Positions 49,797 to 59,242 of a DNA stretch of 64,000 nt are shown here, one piece after another; position 1 is the first letter of the stretch; each line of letters opens with the position of its first letter. The DNA lies in assembly GCA_963817785.1 (NCBI GenBank), contig CAWFPL010000001.1, forward strand, positions 1 to 64,000, given 5' to 3'. The stretch comes from JAKALD01 sp963817785. GTDB lineage: Bacteria; Pseudomonadota; Gammaproteobacteria; Burkholderiales; SG8-39. A program made the translations under genes and the position numbers. The notes beneath the pieces are model-generated. The model did not search any database and was not told where the DNA came from. It saw only the letters and a program-made list of their open reading frames with translations.

Positions 49797-50978
49797 ATGG
49801 ATGCCATTGACGACTCGGCGCTGATGTTCGTCACGCAGCGCCCGCAGGTGATGTTCGTGAGAGGCGAGGGCTCGTGGCTGTACGACGGCGCGGGGCGCGC
49901 GTACCTCGACTTCGTGCAGGGCTGGGCGGTGAATGCGCTCGGCCACAGCCCCGCGGTGCTGCGCGAGGCGCTTGCCGCGCAGGCCGCGCGCGTGTGGAAC
50001 GTCAGCCCGGCTTACTACAACGAGCCGATGTGCCGGCTCGCGACGCAGCTCGCGCGGCTCTCGGGGCTCGGGCGCGTGTTCTTCGCCAACAGCGGCGCCG
50101 AGGCGAACGAAGGCGCGATCAAGCTCGCACGCAAGTGGGGTGCGCTCGAGCGCCGCGGGGCTTACGAGATGGTCGTCTTCGAGGGGGCTTTCCACGGCCG
50201 CACACTGGCGACCATGTCGGCCTCGGGCAAGCCTGCCTGGGGGCGCCTGTTCGAGCCGAAGGTGCCGGGCTTCGTGCGCGTGCCGCACGGCGACCTCGCG
50301 CGCCTCGAACGTGCGATCGGGCCGAAGACGTGTGCCGTGATGCTCGAGCCGATCCAGGGCGAAGCGGGCGTGCTGCCTGTGCCGGCGGCGTACCTGCGCG
50401 ACGTGCGCGCGCTCACCGAGCGGCACGGCGTCCTGCTCATCCTCGACGAGATCCAGACCGGCGTCGGCCGTACCGGCCGCATGTTCTGCTACGAGCACGC
50501 GTGCATCCGTCCCGACATCCTGACGCTCGGCAAAGGGCTCGGCGGGGGCGTACCGCTCGCGGCCCTGCTCGCGCGCGAGGAGGTCAGCGTCTTCGACGCA
50601 GGGGACCACGGCGGCACCTTCAACGGCAGCCCGCTGATGACCGCGGCGGGCTGCGCAGTGATCGAGGCCGTGTCGCGACCGGAGTTTCTCGGGCAGGTGC
50701 GCGCGGAAGGCGCGTACCTCGCGCGCCGTCTGGAGGCGCTCTCCGGCACGCTCGCGCTGGGCGAAGTGCGCGGTCAGGGGCTGCTGGTCGCGCTCGACCT
50801 CCTGCGTCCGATCGGCGGCGAAGTGGTGAGCGCGGCGCTTGAGCGCGGGCTGCTCGTTAACGCGCCGCGCCCGGCCAGCCTGCGCTTCATGCCGGCGTTG
50901 AACGTCTCGCGGGCGGAAATCGATACGATGATCGAGCGTCTCGCTGCGAGCATCGCTGCGGTGCGCGGCATCCCTTGA
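49797..50978 (+). CDS. Class III aminotransferase, acetylornithine/succinyldiaminopimelate transaminase-like
   Basis: A 393-residue PLP enzyme (fold type I). Conserved features are FANSGAEANEGAIKLARKWG near residue 100, GAFHGRTLATMSASGK near 128, LLILDEIQTGVGRTG near 215 (cofactor-binding Asp) and the Schiff-base lysine in LTLGKGLGGGVPLAAL near 245. The overall pattern best fits ArgD, which acts in arginine and lysine synthesis. No arginine genes adjoin it, so the symbol is left open. AGGATTCC precedes the ATG. Confidence 0.85.
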   Translation: MDAIDDSALMFVTQRPQVMFVRGEGSWLYDGAGRAYLDFVQGWAVNALGHSPAVLREALAAQAARVWNVSPAYYNEPMCRLATQLARLSGLGRVFFANSGAEANEGAIKLARKWGALERRGAYEMVVFEGAFHGRTLATMSASGKPAWGRLFEPKVPGFVRVPHGDLARLERAIGPKTCAVMLEPIQGEAGVLPVPAAYLRDVRALTERHGVLLILDEIQTGVGRTGRMFCYEHACIRPDILTLGKGLGGGVPLAALLAREEVSVFDAGDHGGTFNGSPLMTAAGCAVIEAVSRPEFLGQVRAEGAYLARRLEALSGTLALGEVRGQGLLVALDLLRPIGGEVVSAALERGLLVNAPRPASLRFMPALNVSRAEIDTMIERLAASIAAVRGIP

Positions 50979-51157
50979 GCCAGCCGAGGGCGTGGGCGTG
51001 GCCCGTGAAGACCCGGCCTTCGTTCGCATCGGGCGGTCCGGCGCCCGCCCTCGCGCAACCGGGCCTCCAGTGCGGTCCGCGCTCCGTTCGCGTCCGTAAA
51101 GGTCACGGAAGTCTCAGACATACAAGGGCTTGCGCACGTGCGCGCGCGCCGCGATGC

Positions 51158-51163
51158 TAGAAT
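51158..51163 (+). promoter_or_regulatory. Candidate -10 box for glmU
   Basis: TAGAAT lies about 36 bases before the glmU ATG. The best upstream -35-like hexamer is too far away (22 bases). The rest of the 220-bp gap from 50979 holds no gene I can recognise. Confidence 0.35.
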
Positions 51164-51198
51164 GTGGCTCGGTTCCCGCTGTCGCGCATTTCCCGCTC

Positions 51199-52557
51199 AT
51201 GCCGCTCGAAATCGTCGTGCTCGCCGCCGGCCAGGGCAAGCGCATGCACTCGGCACTGCCGAAGGTGCTGCATCCTCTGGCGGGGCGGCCGCTGTTGGCA
51301 CATGTGCTCGAGACGGCGCAGACCCTGCAGCCCGAGCGCATCGTCGTCGTGCACGGCCACGGCGGCGACGCGGTGCAGGCGGCGTTCGCCGCCGCGCCGT
51401 TCCACTGGATCGAGCAGAGCGAGCGGCTCGGTACTGGCCACGCAGTCCTGCAGGCCTTGCCGCAAATCTCCGGCGACGCCGACGTGCTGGTGCTCTACGG
51501 CGACGTGCCGCTCGTGCGCTCCGAGACGCTGCGCGAGCTCGTGCGGTCGGCGCGCGGTGGCCTCGCCATCCTCACCGCCGAGGCGCCGGATCCGAGTGGC
51601 TACGGACGCATCGTGCGCGACGCTCGCGGGCGCGTGGCGCGCATCGTCGAGCAAAAGGACGCATCGCCTGAAGAGTTGCGACTGCGCGAAGTGAATGCCG
51701 GCTTCCTGTGCGCGCCGGCCAGGCGCCTGCGCGCGTGGCTCGAGCGGGTCGGCAACCGCAATGCCCAGGGCGAGTACTACCTCACGGAGGTCGTTGCCCT
51801 GGCGGTCGCCGAGGGCCTCGAGGTGGCGGCGGTCAAGACGCCGGACTGGCTCGAGGTCGCGGGCGTCAATTCCAAGCGCGAGCTCGCGCTGCTCGAGCGC
51901 GCGCTGCAGCGCCGCGCGGCCGAGCGCCTGCTCGAAAGCGGCGTGACGCTCGCCGATCCGGAGCGCATCGACGTGCGCGGCAGCCTGGAGTGCGGGCGCG
52001 ACGTCGCGATCGACGTCAACTGCGTCTTCGAGGGCAGCGTGCGTCTGGGCGAGCGCGTGCGAATCGGCCCGAACTGCGTGCTGCGCAACGTGACGCTCGA
52101 AGCGGATACCGAGGTGCACGCGTTCTCCCTGCTCGAGGACGCGCAGGTCGGCGCGCGCTGCCGCATAGGGCCGTACGCGAGGCTGCGTCCGGGCGCGAGC
52201 CTGGCCGAAGAGGTGCACATCGGCAATTTCGTCGAGGTGAAGGCAAGCCGCCTGGGCGCGGGCTCCAAGGCGAACCATCTCGCCTACATCGGCGATACGC
52301 AGGTCGGCAGCCGCGTCAACATCGGTGCCGGCACCATCACCTGCAATTACGACGGCGTCAGCAAGCACCGCACTGTGATCGAGGACGATTGCTTCATCGG
52401 CTCGGATTCCACGCTCGTGGCGCCGGTGACGATCGGCAGGGGCTCCTACATCGGCGCCGGCTCGACCATCAGCAAGGACACACCCGCGGGCCAGCTCACC
52501 GTGGCGCGCGCCAAGCAGGTGTCGCTGCCTTCCTGGAAGCCCCGCAAGAAGAAATGA
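51199..52557 (+). CDS. glmU: Bifunctional UDP-GlcNAc pyrophosphorylase / GlcN-1-P acetyltransferase
   Basis: A 452-residue cytoplasmic enzyme making UDP-N-acetylglucosamine. The N-terminal uridyltransferase starts IVVLAAGQGKRMHSALPKVL and holds YGDVPLVR near 100; the C-terminal half is a left-handed beta-helix acetyltransferase with hexapeptide repeats and the catalytic region NFVEVKASRLGAGSKANHLA near 345-365. The ATG at MPLEIVVLAAG was chosen over an upstream in-frame start because the Rossmann fold begins there. glmS follows after three bases. Confidence 0.96.
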   Translation: MPLEIVVLAAGQGKRMHSALPKVLHPLAGRPLLAHVLETAQTLQPERIVVVHGHGGDAVQAAFAAAPFHWIEQSERLGTGHAVLQALPQISGDADVLVLYGDVPLVRSETLRELVRSARGGLAILTAEAPDPSGYGRIVRDARGRVARIVEQKDASPEELRLREVNAGFLCAPARRLRAWLERVGNRNAQGEYYLTEVVALAVAEGLEVAAVKTPDWLEVAGVNSKRELALLERALQRRAAERLLESGVTLADPERIDVRGSLECGRDVAIDVNCVFEGSVRLGERVRIGPNCVLRNVTLEADTEVHAFSLLEDAQVGARCRIGPYARLRPGASLAEEVHIGNFVEVKASRLGAGSKANHLAYIGDTQVGSRVNIGAGTITCNYDGVSKHRTVIEDDCFIGSDSTLVAPVTIGRGSYIGAGSTISKDTPAGQLTVARAKQVSLPSWKPRKKK

Positions 52558-52560
52558 TTC

Positions 52561-54399
<1,839 letters not shown>

Positions 54400-54404
54400 T
54401 GGCC

Positions 54405-54722
54405 ATGAAGACCCTATATACTCTCGCCGCGCTCGCGCTGTTCGCTTCGGCAGCGCACGCCCAATCCGACGCCTTTCCCTTCGGCAAGCCGAAGCTCGGC
54501 AGGCAGCTGTACCAGGCGAAGTGCGCGGCCTGTCACGTCTCGATGTTCGGCGGCGACGGATCGAGCGTGTTCACGCGTGCCGACCGCAGGATCCACACCG
54601 CGGCGGCGCTGCTCGCGCAGGTGCAGGCCTGCAACCAGCGCTCGCGCGCCGGCCTGTCCGCCGAGGGCGAGCAAAGCGTCGCGGCCTGGCTCGACCAGGC
54701 CTACTACAAGCTGAAGAAGTAG
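54405..54722 (+). CDS. Small periplasmic cytochrome c
   Basis: A 105-residue precursor with a signal peptide (cleavage about residue 18, AHAQ) and one haem site CAACH near residue 41. The C-terminal half (RIHTAAALLAQVQACNQRS) contains an extra cysteine and the expected C-terminal helix. It is not close to a named cytochrome that I recognise. GGAG of the glmS end is 10 bases before this ATG; an ATG two codons earlier overlaps the glmS stop and is also possible. It likely reads through from glmS. Confidence 0.8.
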   Translation: MKTLYTLAALALFASAAHAQSDAFPFGKPKLGRQLYQAKCAACHVSMFGGDGSSVFTRADRRIHTAAALLAQVQACNQRSRAGLSAEGEQSVAAWLDQAYYKLKK

Positions 54723-54739
54723 CCGCGGCGCCGGGGGCG

Positions 54740-55315
54740 TCAGTCCCCCAGCACCGGCGGATCCGGGTCGCGGTCCCAGTCCTTCGCCGGCTTGGGCACG
54801 CGCTTCATCCAGTCTTCGATGAGGCGTACGTGCTCGCGCTCCTCCCCCGCCATTTCGGCAGCCGCTCGCTTCACCTCGGGTGGAGTTTTCGGCGCACGCG
54901 CGATGCGCGCGAGGAATTTCTCGGCGCGCTGCTCGTTGCCCAGCGCGAGCTGCAGCGCGTGATAGGGCTGCATCAGGTAGTGCACCTCGGTGTGCGCGGT
55001 GGTCTCGGGCGGCTCGGGCTCGTCCCAGCGCCAGGCGAGCAGCGCGTGCGGCGGCTGCTTCCAGCCCATCTCCTCCAGGATGCGCTTGGCGTGCAGGGCC
55101 TCGATGCGCGAGAGCTTGCGGAACAGCTCCGCGACTTCGGGGTTGTTGTGCACGTCCATCTGGTCGGCGAAATCGGCATAGCGCTCCGCGGCGTCGACCT
55201 CCATCACGTAAGCGCGCGCCATGAAATCGGCGTAGGGACCGGCCGCCGGTCGAGCGCGCCCGGTCACGCGCTTCTTCTTCGCTGCGGCCTTGGTGAATGC
55301 CTTGCGGGTGCTCAT
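54740..55315 (-). CDS. Ferritin-like (rubrerythrin-type) diiron protein
   Basis: A 191-residue protein. After a lysine/alanine-rich N-terminus of about 25 residues comes a four-helix ferritin-like domain with carboxylate/histidine pairs of the diiron kind: YVMEVDAAERYADFADQM, LSRIEALHAKRILEEMG and the late EEREHVRLIEDWM. There is no rubredoxin-like cysteine domain. It is the last gene of the kor operon and its ATG overlaps the korB stop. A role in peroxide or oxygen protection of the oxygen-sensitive oxidoreductase is inferred from family and context. Confidence 0.8.
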   Translation of the reverse strand: MSTRKAFTKAAAKKKRVTGRARPAAGPYADFMARAYVMEVDAAERYADFADQMDVHNNPEVAELFRKLSRIEALHAKRILEEMGWKQPPHALLAWRWDEPEPPETTAHTEVHYLMQPYHALQLALGNEQRAEKFLARIARAPKTPPEVKRAAAEMAGEEREHVRLIEDWMKRVPKPAKDWDRDPDPPVLGD

Positions 55316-56148
55316 AGCGCGAAGTCCTTTTCGAGGTCGGATGGGCTCAGCGGTGCCTTGGGTGCAGCCGGGCTGAACGCTGGCCGGGAACCCTTGTACA
55401 GCACCCCGATGTTGAAGCCGTCGTCGGTCATCAGCCGGCGCGCCGCGCGTGCCGGATCCTCCGTGGCCGCGACCGGCGCCGGGTGCACCGCCTCCTTCCA
55501 GGCACGCTGCTCGGGGCGGAAGGTGACGCACGGCGAAAGCACCTCGACGAACGAGAATCCCGGGTGCCGGACCGCTTCGGCGATCAGCGTGGCCGTGCCG
55601 CTCGGGTCGCCCGAGAACCCGCGCGCAATGAAGTTCGCGCCGGCGGCGAGCGCGATCACCAGCGGGTGAAATTCGCGCAGGCCCGTGCCCCCCGGCGAGA
55701 GCTTGCTCTTCCAGTCCGGCTCGGTGGTCGGCGAGGGTTGTCCCTTGGTCATGCCGTACACGTGGTTGTCCATCACGATGTAGGTGAGGTCGACGTTGCG
55801 CCGGCAGGCGTGCAGGAAGTGATTGCCGCCGATCGAGTAGCCGTCGCCGTCGCCGCCGGCGACCAGCACCGTGAGATCGGGGCGCGCGACCTTGAGGCCG
55901 GTCCCCGCGGCGAGCGCCCGGCCGTGCACGCCGTGAAAGCCGTAGCAGGTCGTGTAGGCCGGAATGCGCGACGAGCAGCCGATGCCCGAGACCACGGCGA
56001 CGTTCTCGGGCCGCAGGTTGAGCGCCGCGAGCGCGCGGGTGATCGATGCGAGCACCGTGTAGTCGCCGCAGCCCGGGCACCACACGGGCTTGTAGTCGGA
56101 CTTGAAATCCTGTGCGGTCAGAGCCGCGACGGTGGCGGGGGCGTTCAT
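55312..56148 (-). CDS. korB: 2-Oxoacid:ferredoxin oxidoreductase beta subunit (KorB)
   Basis: A 278-residue thiamine diphosphate-binding subunit. Visible are KPVWCPGCGDYTVL near residue 20 (Fe-S cysteines with the later IGCSSR and ACRR regions) and the TPP/Mg site GGDGDGYSIGGNHF near 105. It resembles the 2-oxoglutarate enzyme family, used in Thauera to reduce the ferredoxin that feeds benzoyl-CoA reductase. The ATG overlaps the korA stop. The substrate (2-oxoglutarate rather than another 2-oxoacid) is inferred from the bcr neighbourhood. Confidence 0.9.
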   Translation of the reverse strand: MNAPATVAALTAQDFKSDYKPVWCPGCGDYTVLASITRALAALNLRPENVAVVSGIGCSSRIPAYTTCYGFHGVHGRALAAGTGLKVARPDLTVLVAGGDGDGYSIGGNHFLHACRRNVDLTYIVMDNHVYGMTKGQPSPTTEPDWKSKLSPGGTGLREFHPLVIALAAGANFIARGFSGDPSGTATLIAEAVRHPGFSFVEVLSPCVTFRPEQRAWKEAVHPAPVAATEDPARAARRLMTDDGFNIGVLYKGSRPAFSPAAPKAPLSPSDLEKDFAL

Positions 56149-57884
56149 GAGTGGCTCCATTTCACGAGCGTCTGGTGGATCTCGTCGGGACGGAAAGGCA
56201 GGGGACCCGGGCGGCGAAAGCTCCGCACTTCGCCCGGCAAGTCGTACTCGGCACGAAGGTAGCGGTGGAACTGGCCCGAGAAGCTTTGCTCGACGACCAG
56301 CACGCGCTTCACGCCCTCGAGCGCCTTCTTCATCCGCTCGGGCTGCGCCGGCGAGAGCAGGCGCAGCGACACCAGCCGCGCCTTCACGCCTTCGGCGCGG
56401 GCGCGCGCGAAGGCTTCGCGCACGGGTGCCGTGCACGAGCCCCAGGTCACGACCGCGATGTCGCCCTCGCCCTCGAGGGTCGCCCAGTGCTCGGCGCAAT
56501 CGAGGTCGGCGAGCTTGCGCTGGCGCTTTTCGAGTTGAGCCAGGTGGTCGCTCGGCTGCGAAGATGGCGTACCGCGCTCGTTGTGTTCCAGTCCGTCGGC
56601 GGTGTAGCTGGTGCCCGGCGTGCCGGGGATCGCCATCGGCGAGACGCCCGATTCGGTGAGCGCGTAGCGCTTGTAGCCGTCGGCGTTCGGCTGCGCCACC
56701 AGCCGCGGCACGCGCGCCGGCGCGCGGTCCGGGCGGTCGATGATCGCGCGCGCCTGGCCGAAGTACTGGTCGGACAGCACGATCGCTGGCACCTGCAGCG
56801 ACTCGGCCAGGCTGACGGCCCACTGCGCGGTGGCGAGGCAGTCGGCCACCGAATTGGGCGCGACCACGACGTGCGGCGCATCACCGTGCAGACCGTACAT
56901 GGCGATGTTGAGATCGGCCTGCTCGGTCTTGGTGGCGATGCCCGTCGAAGGCCCGGTGCGCATCACGTCGACCACCACGATCGGCAACTCGGCGGCCACG
57001 CCCAGGCCGAGCGCCTCGCTCATCAGGGCGAGCCCCGGACCCGAGGTCGCAGTGAGCGCGGGCACCCCGCCGTAGGAGGCGCCGAGGATCATGCTGATCG
57101 AGGCCAGTTCGTCTTCGGCCTGCACTAGGGTGCCGCCGACCTTGGTCAGCGCCGGCGACATCCACTCGAGCAGCTCGGTGGCCGGAGTGATCGGATATGC
57201 GGCGACGAAGCGCACGCCGCCGCGCAGCGCGCCCAGGCCGGCGGCTTCGTTGCCGCTGATCAGCCAGCGACCCGCGCCGCTGCGTGCCCCAGCCAGGCGC
57301 AATGCGCCGTCGACCTTGGCCGCCTCGGCGATGCCGAGCCTCACCGCGGCGAGCCCCGCGGCGAGCGCGTCGCCGCCTTTCTTCATTGCCTTTTGCACGG
57401 CGCGCTCGAGCGCGTCCGCGGGCAGCCCCATCAGGCCGCCGAGCACCCCCAGCGCCACCATATTCGGCCAGCCGCCGCTGACCTGCTTGGCGAGCGCCTT
57501 GAGCGGCAGCGGCACGTAGCGCGCGCCGCTGCGCGTGAACGCCTCGGGCGGTTCGCCCTGGGCCGGATCGCCGATTAACAGGCTCGCCGCGCCGAGCGGG
57601 ATCTCGGAGGCGAAGCGGTTGACGTTCTGCCAGTCGATCGCGGCCAGCACGTGAAAGCGATCGTCCTGGCTGTCCGAGGCGAAGGTGGACACGCGCACCA
57701 TCGCGGCCGCCTCGCCGCCGCGGATCTGCGGGCCGCTGGTGCGCGTCATCAGGCCGTAGTAGCCGGCCTGGGCGGCGGCCTCCAGCAGCATGTTGCCGGC
57801 GGTCATGACGCCTGCGCCGCCCGAGCCCGCCAGTGCCACCGATACGCTGTCGACCAAACCGTTCGTCAGTTTTGCGCCAGTCAC
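56145..57884 (-). CDS. korA: 2-Oxoacid:ferredoxin oxidoreductase, fused gamma-alpha subunit (KorA)
   Basis: A 579-residue fusion. The N-terminal gamma-type domain (about residues 1-190) starts SVALAGSGGAGVMTAGNMLL; the alpha part follows with ISGNEAAGLGALRGGVRFVAAYPITPATE near 205-230 and domain II near the C-terminus (VVTWGSCTAPVREAFARA). With KorB it oxidises a 2-oxoacid plus CoA and reduces ferredoxin. A GTG start was chosen because GGAGG lies six bases upstream; further upstream the frame enters the regulatory region. First gene of the minus-strand operon divergent from the bcr genes. Confidence 0.9.
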   Translation of the reverse strand: MTGAKLTNGLVDSVSVALAGSGGAGVMTAGNMLLEAAAQAGYYGLMTRTSGPQIRGGEAAAMVRVSTFASDSQDDRFHVLAAIDWQNVNRFASEIPLGAASLLIGDPAQGEPPEAFTRSGARYVPLPLKALAKQVSGGWPNMVALGVLGGLMGLPADALERAVQKAMKKGGDALAAGLAAVRLGIAEAAKVDGALRLAGARSGAGRWLISGNEAAGLGALRGGVRFVAAYPITPATELLEWMSPALTKVGGTLVQAEDELASISMILGASYGGVPALTATSGPGLALMSEALGLGVAAELPIVVVDVMRTGPSTGIATKTEQADLNIAMYGLHGDAPHVVVAPNSVADCLATAQWAVSLAESLQVPAIVLSDQYFGQARAIIDRPDRAPARVPRLVAQPNADGYKRYALTESGVSPMAIPGTPGTSYTADGLEHNERGTPSSQPSDHLAQLEKRQRKLADLDCAEHWATLEGEGDIAVVTWGSCTAPVREAFARARAEGVKARLVSLRLLSPAQPERMKKALEGVKRVLVVEQSFSGQFHRYLRAEYDLPGEVRSFRRPGPLPFRPDEIHQTLVKWSHS

Positions 57885-57946
57885 GTGCAACCTCCTTGCC
57901 GAAAATAAGCGCGCCGCAAGCCGCTGCCGGGATGCTCGCGCAACAA

Positions 57947-57965
57947 AGCGCAATTTTCTTGCGCT
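57947..57965. promoter_or_regulatory. Inverted repeat (candidate operator) between kor and bcr operons
   Basis: AGCGCAA-TTTTC-TTGCGCT is a perfect 7-bp inverted repeat with a 5-base spacer, about 60 bases upstream of korA and 60 bases upstream of the had promoter. It lacks a T run on either side, so it is not a terminator. It looks like a binding site for a dimeric regulator; which one is unknown. Confidence 0.45.
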
Positions 57966-57972
57966 AAATCAA
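57959..57972. promoter_or_regulatory. FNR/AcpR-like box in the kor-bcr divergent region
   Basis: TTGCGCTAAATCAA matches TTGAT-N4-ATCAA at 8 of 10 positions and overlaps the right arm of the inverted repeat. FNR-type control of anaerobic benzoate genes is established in Azoarcus (AcpR). Distance to the had promoter is larger than for a class II activator. Confidence 0.35.
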
Positions 57973-58024
57973 ATTCCGCGCCGATCGCGGGTGGAAACTC
58001 GCTGCATCGAGGAGCCTTCAAGCG

Positions 58025-58053
58025 TTGACGCGGGATGAGTCCTCGGCTAAATT
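58025..58053 (+). promoter_or_regulatory. Sigma70-type promoter for had-oah-dch-bcr operon
   Basis: TTGACG, exactly 17 bases, then TAAATT. Transcription would start about 60 bases before the had ATG. Confidence 0.55.
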
Positions 58054-58119
58054 GGTAAAGCGGTACTTGAATACCACAATAGGCGAAAACGAGGCGGCGC
58101 ACAAGTGGAAGGAACCGAG

Positions 58120-59211
58120 ATGGCAGCTGCAATTCATGCGCAACGCTGGCTGATGACGGCGCCCAGGGCGCCCCTGGTCGTGGAGGCGTTCGACGCCGCG
58201 CCCGGGCCGGGCGAGGTGGCGGTCGCGATCGCCGGCTGCGGCGTGTGCCACACCGACCTGGGCTACTTCTACGACGGGGTGCGTACCAATCACCCGCTGC
58301 CGCTCGCCCTGGGGCACGAGATTTCCGGACACGTCGCCGCCGCCGGCGCCGGGGCCGAGTCCTGGCTCGGGCAAGCGGTGATCGTGCCGGCGGTCCTGCC
58401 CTGCGGCGAGTGCGACCTGTGCAAGCGTGGCCTGGGCACCATCTGCCGCAAGCAGAAGATGCCGGGCAACGATATCCAGGGCGGCTTCGCCACCCACATC
58501 GTGGTCCCGGCGCGCGGGCTGTGCGCGGTGGACGAGAAGCGGCTCGGCGCGGCGGGGCTGGCGCTCGCCGAGGTGTCGGTCGTCGCCGATGCGCTCACCA
58601 CGCCTTACCAGGCGGTGCGCCGTGCCGGGGTGACACCGGGCTCGCTGGCGGTCGTGATCGGCGCGGGCGGCGTGGGAGGCTACTGCGTGCAGGTCGCCAA
58701 TGCCTTCGGCGCCAAGGTGGTCGCGATCGACGTCGACGAGCGCAAGCTGGAAGCGATGCGGCCCTACGGCGCCGCGCTCACGCTCAACGCCAAGGCGCTC
58801 GACCAAAAGGCGCTCAAGGCGGCGGTCGCCGACTTCGCCAGGCAGAACGGTCTGCGCGCCACCGAGTGGTTCGTCTTCGAATGTTCGGGAAGCGCCGCCG
58901 GCCAGACCACGGCGTGGGGACTGCTGGTACACGGCGCCACACTCAGCGTGGTCGGCTTCACCATGGACAAGGTCGAAGTGCGACTGTCCAACCTGATGGC
59001 GTTCGACGCGCGCGCGCTCGGCAACTGGGGCTGCCCGCCCGAGCAGTATCCCGCGGCGCTCGAGCTGGTGCTCGAGGGCAAGGTGAAGGTCAAGCCCTTC
59101 GTCGAGCCCCTGCCGCTCAAAGACATCAACCGCGTCTTCGAGGCGGTGCACCGCCACGAACTCTCGAAGCGCGCGGTGCTGGTTCCAGAAGGGGGTGCGG
59201 GGGTAAGGTGA
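58120..59211 (+). CDS. had: 6-Hydroxycyclohex-1-ene-1-carbonyl-CoA dehydrogenase
   Basis: A 363-residue zinc-type medium-chain alcohol dehydrogenase. The catalytic zinc site is in AGCGVCHTDLGYFYDG and ALGHEISGHV, structural zinc cysteines in CGECDLCKRGLGTIC, and NAD binding in VIGAGGVGGYCVQVANAFG near 180. In this operon it should oxidise 6-hydroxycyclohex-1-ene-1-carbonyl-CoA to the 6-oxo compound, the second step after benzoyl-CoA reduction. The ATG was chosen because AAGGAA lies just upstream. Lead gene of the aromatic operon. Confidence 0.92.
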   Translation: MAAAIHAQRWLMTAPRAPLVVEAFDAAPGPGEVAVAIAGCGVCHTDLGYFYDGVRTNHPLPLALGHEISGHVAAAGAGAESWLGQAVIVPAVLPCGECDLCKRGLGTICRKQKMPGNDIQGGFATHIVVPARGLCAVDEKRLGAAGLALAEVSVVADALTTPYQAVRRAGVTPGSLAVVIGAGGVGGYCVQVANAFGAKVVAIDVDERKLEAMRPYGAALTLNAKALDQKALKAAVADFARQNGLRATEWFVFECSGSAAGQTTAWGLLVHGATLSVVGFTMDKVEVRLSNLMAFDARALGNWGCPPEQYPAALELVLEGKVKVKPFVEPLPLKDINRVFEAVHRHELSKRAVLVPEGGAGVR

Positions 59212-59242
59212 TTCTCACCCCCGCGTAACTAGGAGACATGCA

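Noticed and set aside
51130..51163. TTGCGC as -35 for the glmU -10 box
   Set aside because: Spacing of 22 bases is too long for a normal sigma70 promoter.
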